DNA from: a virus
Length of the DNA: 64,000 nt
Strand: one strand, 5' to 3'
Virus record (IMG/VR): IMGVR_UViG_3300030117_007673
Location: 62,001 to 126,000 of that record
Below the pieces are notes generated by a model. That model was not told the DNA's origin. It did no database searches and worked only from the letters and a program-made list of their open reading frames with translations. This document shows positions 9,551 to 16,309 of this stretch, one piece after another. Position 1 is the stretch's first letter. Every line of letters begins with the position of its first letter. Both the position numbers and the translations under genes were made by a program.

Positions 9551-9766
9551 TTGAAAAAAACTATTAATGTAGAAGTTAGAGCAAGAAAAAACGAACCTAT
9601 CGAGAAGTTAATAAAAAGATTTGCAAAAAAAGTAAAAAAAGAATTTATCTTTGAAGATGTAAGAGAACGCATGTATTATGAAAAGCCATCTGAAAAGAGA
9701 ATTAGGATGAAAAAGAGAAGAAAAGCAACTTTAGACAAGTTGAAACGCAAGAAAGAAACTAATTAA
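9551..9766 (+). CDS. rpsU: Ribosomal protein bS21 homologue (phage-encoded)
   Basis: A 71-residue, strongly basic protein with the bS21 pattern: NEPIEKLIKRFAKKV near the N-terminus, then VRERMYYEKPSEKR (family: RRREFYEKPTxxR) and a lysine/arginine-rich helical tail. bS21 is a late-joining protein of the 30S subunit near the anti-Shine-Dalgarno region and affects initiation. The start is a TTG; AGGAGGA lies 6 bases before it, which decides the start. Phage copies of bS21 are known in marine viruses and may bias host ribosomes to phage messages. Its position among head genes, directly before capsid components, implies production together with virion proteins. Confidence 0.88.
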   Translation: MKKTINVEVRARKNEPIEKLIKRFAKKVKKEFIFEDVRERMYYEKPSEKRIRMKKRRKATLDKLKRKKETN

Positions 9767-9787
9767 TTAAAAAGGTAGGAGAAAACG

Positions 9788-10204
9788 ATGGCAAATTTAG
9801 AAGCACTGAGGTATCCAAGAGCTGGCATTGGAAACGTGGGTTCATATCTCGTTGGCGGTATACCCTTCCTCACTGGCTCAGGAACCATATCTGGGACAGA
9901 TGAGATGAAAATTTCATTTCCATCCATTACAAAAAAAATAACAGTGGTTAATAGGGCCGCTGCGGATTTAAGAGTGCATTTTGCCACCAATAGTGGCAAC
10001 GCACAAGTGATAGCTCATCATCAATACATCACATTGGATTCAAAAGAAGACGCAGTAGAATTTAATGTAAGAGTTAAAGAAATATTCATTACACCGGTGG
10101 CTACATCAGGTGAGTGGGAAGTGTTCGCTGAATTGACAACAGTTCCTGCAACTGAAATGTTTACGTTAACAGGTTCCGGAATAACAAACGATCCAAGTAG
10201 ATAA
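9788..10204 (+). CDS. Small virion-type structural protein
   Basis: A 138-residue, beta-rich protein starting ANLEALRYPRAGIGNVGSY, an N-terminus I associate with an unnamed structural protein in marine T4-like phages. Alternating hydrophobic strands (ISFPSITKKITVV, FNVRVKEIFITPV, WEVFAEL) point to a beta-sandwich. Strong Shine-Dalgarno (GTAGGAG). Lies between bS21 and another small beta-rich protein upstream of the scaffold gene, so a capsid decoration or head fibre role is plausible. No specific function can be assigned. Confidence 0.8.
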   Translation: MANLEALRYPRAGIGNVGSYLVGGIPFLTGSGTISGTDEMKISFPSITKKITVVNRAAADLRVHFATNSGNAQVIAHHQYITLDSKEDAVEFNVRVKEIFITPVATSGEWEVFAELTTVPATEMFTLTGSGITNDPSR

Positions 10205-10218
10205 GGAGAACATAAAAA

Positions 10219-10632
10219 ATGGGATATAACGCAGGCCGCGAAGAACTTGATGAACTGACTGTTACTGGAGGTATTACCATTGATAAGGGTTCTGCAGGTG
10301 CCGTAACCATCGACACCCCTGGCGGTTCTGGCCAGCCAAATGGAACGGTCACCGGGATGACCACCCAGCGCGCAGGAACATTCGTGGCGACGATGGCCGG
10401 CGGATTCACCTTCTCTAACAATTCAGTTATATCAATTCAGGTTAATAATAATCTGGTCGTCAGCAGCGACGTTATTGCGGTTACTGCAACCGTCCAGGTC
10501 GCCACCGGCATATTAGCTGGTTGTATCTCCATTGCCCCTTCTTCAAACTTTTTCAGGATTGGGCTGCATAATGTAGGCGGAGGCGACATTAGCCCAACCG
10601 GGACTGTTACAGTTAATTGGGTCATTCTTTAA
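10219..10632 (+). CDS. Small beta-rich structural protein
   Basis: A 137-residue protein rich in V, T, G and N with alternating pattern (SGQPNGTVTGM, AGTFVATMAGG, TGTVTVNWVIL), typical of a single beta-sandwich or jelly-roll domain as in head decoration or fibre proteins. AAGGAGAA precedes the ATG. It is co-directional with and 15 bases after the preceding structural gene and is followed by an 85-base gap holding a late-promoter motif. Codons are more GC-rich than in the neighbouring genes. Function unknown. Confidence 0.75.
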   Translation: MGYNAGREELDELTVTGGITIDKGSAGAVTIDTPGGSGQPNGTVTGMTTQRAGTFVATMAGGFTFSNNSVISIQVNNNLVVSSDVIAVTATVQVATGILAGCISIAPSSNFFRIGLHNVGGGDISPTGTVTVNWVIL

Positions 10633-10680
10633 AGTTAACAAACTCACAAATTTAATAATGGTGTTTTTATGAGTTACCTG

Positions 10681-10689
10681 ACTATTTAT
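10681..10689 (+). promoter_or_regulatory. Putative late promoter (ACTATTTAT)
   Basis: ACTATTTAT lies 28 bases before the scaffold start codon in a gap between genes. It is one of eight matches to the same element upstream of virion genes in this window and fits a -10-only phage late promoter. Confidence 0.6.
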
Positions 10690-10717
10690 TTATGACTAAT
10701 TATCAGGAGATCGATCT

Positions 10718-11713
10718 ATGTCAGACATGTTAGAACAAGCAATTATTGATGCAGAAGCTCTTAAGGAAGCAGCCTTGAAAAACGCTGAAGAACTAATCAT
10801 TGAAAAGTACTCGCGTGAAATCAAAGAAGTTGTTGATACTCTACTTGAGCAACCAGAAGAAGAACTTGGTTTAGGTGATGAAGAACCCGAAGGCCTAGGA
10901 GGTGATTTAGGCGGCGATTTGGGTCTCGATCCTGAAGCAGAAGAAGCGGGCGACACCCCAGACATGCCACCAAGTCATACAGATTCTGGAGAAAAGCTTT
11001 GCCCTTGCCCTGAGTCTGAAGTTAAAATTGATCTTTCTCAACTCGCAGAAGAGCTGGGAGAAGATATTGAAGCGGATGAGATGATTGATCGTGAAAATGA
11101 ATTGGCTCCAAAGCTTGAAGAAGATGAGAGTGATGATCTAGATGAAGAATTCCTTGCAGACCTTCTTGAGAAGCTGACCATCGATGTTAAAAATGTGCCT
11201 ACTGGTCAAGCAGGTGGTGCCTCAAATGAGACCATTGACAGAGAAAATGAAGAAATTGCACTTGCTCAAGAAGAGGTCGAAGAACTTGAAGAAGAAGACG
11301 AAGACAAAAAAGAACTTGAAGAGTCTGTAAATAGACTCGAAGAGGAAAACAAGACTCTTCTTGAGAAAAATAATAAATATAAAGATATGCTTTTGCATTT
11401 GAACGAAAAACTCGAAGAGGTTAATCTTTCAAATGCTAAGTTGTTGTACACGAATCGTGTTTTGGGTAGCACCTCCCTGAATGAGCGACAAAAATCTAAA
11501 ATTGTCGAAGCTCTATCTAAAGTCGATTCAGTTGAAGAAGCGAAAGTTATTTATGAAACGCTTCAAAGCGCAGTGGGCAGTAAACGTAAGTCTACTCCGA
11601 AATCACTGAGCGAGGCTGTTCAGCGTTCTTCAACAACTCTTCCTCGGAGAAAAGAGGAAAACCGAAGTATTCCACACAAGGATAGGTGGAAGACTTTAGC
11701 AGGTATTAAATAA
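10718..11713 (+). CDS. gp22: Prohead scaffold/core protein (T4 gp22-like)
   Basis: A 331-residue, very acidic, helical protein placed directly before the major capsid gene, as gp22 is in T4. The N-terminal 50 residues form a helix (EQAIIDAEALKEAAL), residues about 45-85 are Gly/Asp/Glu/Leu low complexity, and residues about 180-250 form a Glu-rich coiled coil. The C-terminus (SIPHKDRWKTLAGIK) resembles scaffold C-termini that contact the capsid protein. The scaffold guides capsid assembly and is then digested by the prohead protease. A late-promoter motif and AGGAG precede it. Confidence 0.85.
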   Translation: MSDMLEQAIIDAEALKEAALKNAEELIIEKYSREIKEVVDTLLEQPEEELGLGDEEPEGLGGDLGGDLGLDPEAEEAGDTPDMPPSHTDSGEKLCPCPESEVKIDLSQLAEELGEDIEADEMIDRENELAPKLEEDESDDLDEEFLADLLEKLTIDVKNVPTGQAGGASNETIDRENEEIALAQEEVEELEEEDEDKKELEESVNRLEEENKTLLEKNNKYKDMLLHLNEKLEEVNLSNAKLLYTNRVLGSTSLNERQKSKIVEALSKVDSVEEAKVIYETLQSAVGSKRKSTPKSLSEAVQRSSTTLPRRKEENRSIPHKDRWKTLAGIK

Positions 11714-11731
11714 TATAAGGAGGATTTTAAT

Positions 11732-13477
11732 ATGTCTGTTTTAGATAAACTAACTGAAGGCATCGTAAATCGTGATCTCCAGAAGGAAGGTGCTGCTCTA
11801 CTTGAAAAGTGGGAAAAGACCGGTCTTCTTGAAGGAATGAAGGATGATGCTCAACGCAGCGGTATGGCTCGTCTTCTAGAGAATCAGGCCAAGGAGCTTC
11901 TTCGCGAAGTTTCTACCATGGCTTCTGGTGATGTAGAAGGTTTTGCTGCTGTTGCTTTCCCAATTGTTCGTCGTGTATTCGGCGGGCTTATTGCTAATGA
12001 TCTTGTATCTGTGCAACCAATGAGTCTCCCATCGGGTCTCATCTTCTTCCTGGATTTCCAGGCTGCTGTGCCTAGACTCGGCTTAGAAGGTGGTGATTCC
12101 CTGTTTGGTGGCGGTGTTGTAGGCCAGTCACTTACTGGTGGTGTTGATCTTACCGGTAATAACCTTGAGGAAGGTTTTTATAACCTTAACAATGGTTATT
12201 CTTCACCGACTGCTTCAACCGCTGGTCTACCCCTAGTTGTAACTCACATTGGTGAGGTAGGTAGAGGCAACGACATTGATAAGGCAGTTCGCTACGATCC
12301 TGATCTTTCAGGTTCTGTTTGCATCGTTGCCTACTTTACTGGTAGTACCAGTACTGCACAGCTCAATATGCACAACTTGATTGGTCTTACCGACGCTGCT
12401 TCTGCGACTTATGGTCGACAGATTCGTCGTTTGACTCAAATTCAGTCTGGTTCTGCGTCTGGTCTCACTGACCCGGCGAACACTGGATTAAGAATTCAAG
12501 TTGTTTACGAGCAAACTGATGAAGCTGGTGGTGGTTCCGAAGGTCTTTCTTCGGCATTCGCAACCGAAATCACCAGTTCGAACCATGTGTTCACGTTCCC
12601 AATCAGCGATGATTTCGGTGGCACGGCTGCTGCTAATGGCACTACCAATCAGGCTCTTGGAGCTGTTGTTGGTCAGGACACTTGGCAGCTGGAAAACCAG
12701 ACGGAAATCCCTGAGATTAACATCAAAGTGGATTCTGTCTCCGTGACCGCGATGACCAAGAAGCTCAAGGCCAAATGGACCCCAGAGCTTGGTCAGGATC
12801 TCAATGCTTATCACAATCTCGATGCCGAGGTTGAGCTTACTGGTATTCTCTCCGAGCAAATTGCTCTTGAGATTGACCGCGAGATCCTTGAGGACCTTAT
12901 TAAGGGTGCAAAGGCTGGTACTTACTACTGGTCACGTCGTCCAGGTAAATTCCTCAATCGTACCACTGGTCTTCCAATTAGTGACCTCGCTAATGAGTCA
13001 CTTCTTGGTGCTGACTTCACCGGTACTGTGTCTGAATGGTATGAGACTCTTGTCGAAACCATTAATGATGTGTCTGCTCAGATCCATCGTAAGACGCTTC
13101 GCGGTGGTGCCAACTTTATCGTAGTATCCCCAGAGGTTGCTAACGTTCTCGAATTCACTTCCGGCTTCCGTGCCGATGTGACGGGTGACATTGATAAGGG
13201 TACAGTTGGTACTGTTAAGACCGGTAGTCTTAGCAAGAAATGGGATGTATACGTAGATCCTTACTTCCCCAGGAACGTTGTTCTTGTCGGTCGTAAAGGT
13301 GGCTCGTTCCTTGAGAGCGGCTATGTGTACGCCCCATATGTACCTCTCCAGGTAACGCCTACTATCTTCGGTATCGAAGACTTCGTGCCCCGTAAGGGTG
13401 TCATGACTCGATACGCCAAGAAGATGGTACGTCCTGATATGTACGGTGTAGTAGTAGTCACTGACCTACTCGGTTAA
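11732..13477 (+). CDS. gp23: Major capsid protein (T4 gp23-like)
   Basis: Main shell protein, 581 residues (T4 gp23 is 521). Family landmarks include LLEKWEKTGLLEG near the N-terminus, the segment RVFGGLIANDLVSVQPMS (equivalent to the gp23 segment ending in CGVQPM), the long central E-loop/insertion region and the end DMYGVVVVTDLLG. The N-terminal approximately 60 residues are likely removed by the prohead protease, as in T4. AAGGAGG lies 9 bases before the ATG. Codon choice is visibly more biased toward C-ending and CGT/GGT codons than in the neighbours, as expected for the most highly translated gene. A strong terminator follows. Confidence 0.95.
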   Translation: MSVLDKLTEGIVNRDLQKEGAALLEKWEKTGLLEGMKDDAQRSGMARLLENQAKELLREVSTMASGDVEGFAAVAFPIVRRVFGGLIANDLVSVQPMSLPSGLIFFLDFQAAVPRLGLEGGDSLFGGGVVGQSLTGGVDLTGNNLEEGFYNLNNGYSSPTASTAGLPLVVTHIGEVGRGNDIDKAVRYDPDLSGSVCIVAYFTGSTSTAQLNMHNLIGLTDAASATYGRQIRRLTQIQSGSASGLTDPANTGLRIQVVYEQTDEAGGGSEGLSSAFATEITSSNHVFTFPISDDFGGTAAANGTTNQALGAVVGQDTWQLENQTEIPEINIKVDSVSVTAMTKKLKAKWTPELGQDLNAYHNLDAEVELTGILSEQIALEIDREILEDLIKGAKAGTYYWSRRPGKFLNRTTGLPISDLANESLLGADFTGTVSEWYETLVETINDVSAQIHRKTLRGGANFIVVSPEVANVLEFTSGFRADVTGDIDKGTVGTVKTGSLSKKWDVYVDPYFPRNVVLVGRKGGSFLESGYVYAPYVPLQVTPTIFGIEDFVPRKGVMTRYAKKMVRPDMYGVVVVTDLLG

Positions 13478-13502
13478 TTTTCGAATTAACTGTTTTTAAT
13501 GG

Positions 13503-13546
13503 AAAACCCCAGTTTGACTTCGGTTGGACTGGGGTTTTCTCTTTTC
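13503..13546 (+). terminator. Rho-independent terminator after capsid gene
   Basis: A CCCCAGT...ACTGGGG stem (extended by AAAA/TTTT and GU pairs) closed by a TTCG tetraloop in C(TTCG)G context, followed by TTTTCTCTTTT. It separates the capsid transcript from the neck and tail genes, which have their own late-promoter motif 5 bases further on. Confidence 0.9.
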
Positions 13547-13550
13547 CAAA

Positions 13551-13559
13551 ACTATTTAA
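13551..13559 (+). promoter_or_regulatory. Putative late promoter (ACTATTTAA)
   Basis: ACTATTTA match immediately downstream of the capsid terminator and 22-30 bases upstream of the neck gene start, so it would restart transcription for the neck/tail block. Confidence 0.6.
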
Positions 13560-13581
13560 GGTGTATAGGAGAATTTAATGA

Positions 13582-14868
13582 ATGGCTGTCCCGACTCTCT
13601 CACCTTCACAAACAACAAGCGCTGTCACTCTTCCGTCAACAGGAAGCACATCAAACGTGGATTCGACAGCAGTACCATTTGGTATATACCTCAATGGCGA
13701 CGGAGCAGCCAGCTTTACGCAAGGCGCTTCAGATCAGGTCGCTTACACATATAAGAAACTTGGCGGAGACGTCTTAGACATTGAACTGACTGAGCAGAAC
13801 GTTTATTCTGCATATGAAGAAGCAGTTCTAGAATATTCTTATATCGTGAATGTACATCAAGCAAAAAATGTTCTTTCAGATGTTCTTGGTAATTCTACCG
13901 GTTCTTTTGACTCGGATGGCGAACTGAGAAGCGGCGATGCTCTTTCTTCTAGCTTGGGAGAGAATACTCCCGTAGCTTTGAAATATCCAAAGTTTAGATT
14001 TGAATACACGAAAAGAATCGGAGAGGGCTTTTCCTCAGAAGCTAATGCTGGTGGAACGGAAACGGTTTATTCAGCTTCTTTCGATATAACACAAGATGTC
14101 CAGGATTATGATCTACAGACATTGATTTCATCTTCAGCGGAAACAGCAGGAAGTCTTTTTTACAATCAAGTCGAAAATAAGAAGGTCACAATCAAGAGAG
14201 TATTTTATAAAACTCCGCAAGCCATGTGGAGATTTTTTGGTTATTATGGTGGTCTAAACACCGTTGGTAATATGTCGAACTACGGGCAATACGCCGATGA
14301 CTCAACGTTTCAAGTTGTTCCAGTCTGGCAAAATAAACTTCAGTCTTTGGGATTTGAAGATTCAATTTATACAAGAAATTCTCATTACTCATATGAGTTA
14401 CGAAATAATAAATTAAGACTCTTTCCAGTTCCGAATACTTCAGGTCCGAAAACATTTTGGGTTGAGTTCACTGTGCAAAAAGACGCTTGGGAACAATCTT
14501 CCGACAGAATTGTAAATGTAGATGGTGTCAACAACATGAATACGATTCCATTCGCAAATATCCCATATCAGAATATAAACTCTATTGGAAAACAATGGAT
14601 TAGAAGATTTGCTTTAGCTTTGACGAAGGAAATGCTTGGACATGTTCGAGGTAAATTCTCAACGATACCGATACCAGGAGAGAGTGTTACTTTGAATGCG
14701 TCCGAATTATTGAGCCAGGCAAAAGAAGAACAAGATAAACTAAGAGAAGAGTTGAAGACAACCTTGGATGAGTTGACGTATGCGAAGCTTGCAGAAACAG
14801 ACGCGGCGAAAGTAGAATCAGTCAACAACGTACAGAAAAGAGTTCCTTTGACAATATTTGTGGGGTAA
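13582..14868 (+). CDS. Neck protein (T4 gp13-like head completion)
   Basis: A 428-residue protein whose core (YTYKKLGGDVLDIELTEQ, then a helix YSAYEEAVLEYSYIV) resembles the gp13-type head-completion fold, in which short helices follow a conserved I-x-L-T motif. It lies right after the capsid gene and before a gp14-like gene, the order expected for neck genes. A Ser/Thr-rich N-terminus and a charged coiled coil (residues about 375-405) flank the core. Two ATGs overlap at the start; the second is in frame and AGGAGA is 9 bases before it. gp13 seals the head after packaging and joins it to the tail. Confidence 0.7.
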   Translation: MAVPTLSPSQTTSAVTLPSTGSTSNVDSTAVPFGIYLNGDGAASFTQGASDQVAYTYKKLGGDVLDIELTEQNVYSAYEEAVLEYSYIVNVHQAKNVLSDVLGNSTGSFDSDGELRSGDALSSSLGENTPVALKYPKFRFEYTKRIGEGFSSEANAGGTETVYSASFDITQDVQDYDLQTLISSSAETAGSLFYNQVENKKVTIKRVFYKTPQAMWRFFGYYGGLNTVGNMSNYGQYADDSTFQVVPVWQNKLQSLGFEDSIYTRNSHYSYELRNNKLRLFPVPNTSGPKTFWVEFTVQKDAWEQSSDRIVNVDGVNNMNTIPFANIPYQNINSIGKQWIRRFALALTKEMLGHVRGKFSTIPIPGESVTLNASELLSQAKEEQDKLREELKTTLDELTYAKLAETDAAKVESVNNVQKRVPLTIFVG

Positions 14869-14876
14869 GTTAAGAA

Positions 14877-15365
14877 ATGAGTGATAAATGGAAACAACCT
14901 GCTCAGCCTCCTCCTCCACTTTTTGTTGGTAAAAAGGAGAGAGATTTAGTAAAGCAAGTTAACGATGAATTGATCGAAAGAGTTGTCGGTCAGCAAGTTG
15001 TGTATTACCCTATTAGTTTAGAGTACACAAATTTTCATTCTTTATATGGAGAAGCGATTAATAAAACATTCTTGCCTCCCATCCGGGTTTATGCTCTAGT
15101 AGAATGGGAAGGTTTGGAAACTTCATGGCAAAGTAATGTAGGTATTGATAGGAACACATCAATAGTTGTTCATTTTCACAAAAGAAGACTGACAGAGGAT
15201 CAAGATTTGTTTGTAAGAGTTGGAGATTTTGTTTTGTATGGTGATATTCATTATGAGATTGTAACTTTGAACGAGCCAAAGCAATTATTTGGACAAATTG
15301 AGCACAGAATAGAGATTTCTGCTAAATGTATTCGTTCTCGCGAGGGCTTATTCGATGGCACCTAA
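14877..15365 (+). CDS. Neck protein (T4 gp14-like)
   Basis: A 162-residue protein. The segment VVYYPISLEYTNFHSLYGEA followed by a hydrophobic strand (IRVYALVEWEG) corresponds to the YYVPRE...FGED...AAYL pattern of T4 gp14, and the C-terminal half (FVRVGDFVLYGD...YEIVTLNEP...FGQ) matches the gp14 pattern GDLIYFPMDNSLFEI...LGQ. Together with gp13 it completes the neck. It overlaps the following gene by 11 bases. The N-terminus is proline-rich. Assigned by pattern similarity and order. Confidence 0.75.
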   Translation: MSDKWKQPAQPPPPLFVGKKERDLVKQVNDELIERVVGQQVVYYPISLEYTNFHSLYGEAINKTFLPPIRVYALVEWEGLETSWQSNVGIDRNTSIVVHFHKRRLTEDQDLFVRVGDFVLYGDIHYEIVTLNEPKQLFGQIEHRIEISAKCIRSREGLFDGT

Positions 15366-16224
15366 ATATGATCATACAGGAGTTGATGACACAAGCATCA
15401 TTGAAGAAAGAATCATAATGCCTTCGACAATAGAAACTATTGATGAATCTTTTTATCAATATATAAATGAGGAGTTGAATATATTTTCGACTACCAACAA
15501 GGGATGGAATAAAGTTCCAGTTATTTGGATGTCTGCAGAGAGGTCTCATCAAATTAAGAACAATAAAGATTTGAGAGACGCTAATAGTTCTCTGATACTT
15601 CCAGCCATAACAATAGAGAGGACTTCCATGGTCAAAGATCCGACCAAAAAAGGAATTTACTGGGCTCACCAGCCCCCTCCGCACCATGACAACAAAGGTG
15701 GTTCGGTAGTAATAGCCAGAAGGCTTAACCAAGACAAGACTTCTAATTTTGCTAATGCAAATGCATATGAAAAAAGAGGTCAAATTAATTTTCCAAAGAA
15801 GAATAATAAAGTTGTTTACCAGACGGTAACAATTCCTATGCCTGTGTACGTTGATGTTACCTATTCTTTAACCTTAAGAACAGAATATCAACAACAGATG
15901 AATGAAATTGTAACTCCCTTTATAACAAAAACAGGGGGAGTCAATTATTTTGTATTTAAGAAGGATGGACATACATATGAAGCTTTTATACAACAAGACT
16001 TTTCACAAGATAACAATGTTTCGAATCTTGAAGCAGAGGAAAGAAAATATCAAACCAAGGTCGATATAAAAGTTTTAGGATATCTTATCGGAGAAGACAA
16101 GAATCAGGATCAACCAAAGATAGTGGTTAGAGAAAACGCTGTAGATTACAAAATGCCGCGAGAAAGAGTGATAACTGAAGACTCTCCAGAACTTGGGGAC
16201 AAAGATACTTTTTATCGAGGCTGA
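15355..16224 (+). CDS. Tail terminator / sheath stabilisation protein (T4 gp15-like)
   Basis: A 289-residue protein with the gp15-like sequence of elements: VPVIWMSAERSHQIK, then LILPAITIER, a variable proline-rich loop, then VYVDVTYSLTLRTEYQQQMNEIV and a C-terminal strand region. T4 gp15 has the equivalent VPITYASKEH, ETILPRINLH and MIYELSIFTRYEDDMFQIVEQ elements. gp15 caps the contractile tail at the neck end. It overlaps the gp14-like gene and precedes the sheath gene, consistent with this job. Confidence 0.8.
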   Translation: MAPKYDHTGVDDTSIIEERIIMPSTIETIDESFYQYINEELNIFSTTNKGWNKVPVIWMSAERSHQIKNNKDLRDANSSLILPAITIERTSMVKDPTKKGIYWAHQPPPHHDNKGGSVVIARRLNQDKTSNFANANAYEKRGQINFPKKNNKVVYQTVTIPMPVYVDVTYSLTLRTEYQQQMNEIVTPFITKTGGVNYFVFKKDGHTYEAFIQQDFSQDNNVSNLEAEERKYQTKVDIKVLGYLIGEDKNQDQPKIVVRENAVDYKMPRERVITEDSPELGDKDTFYRG

Positions 16225-16248
16225 TATTGTCATTTCAGCATATCACAA

Positions 16249-16257
16249 ACTATTTAT
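16249..16257 (+). promoter_or_regulatory. Putative late promoter (ACTATTTAT)
   Basis: ACTATTTAT in the gap 53-61 bases upstream of the sheath gene; a partial second copy (TTATTTATAA, about 16270-16279) lies closer to the start. It probably begins the tail transcript. Confidence 0.6.
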
Positions 16258-16309
16258 TAGAGAAATCACTTATTTATAATGCATTTTTTATATGAGGAGA
16301 AATTAAAAC

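Noticed and set aside
10641-10675. Imperfect AACTCA...TGAGTT hairpin before the scaffold gene
   Set aside because: Weak AT-rich stem with a large loop and no T-tract; not convincing as terminator.
12488-13124. Several ORFs of 81-123 codons on both strands over the capsid gene
   Set aside because: They are alternative-frame reads of a strongly codon-biased gene and lack ribosome sites.
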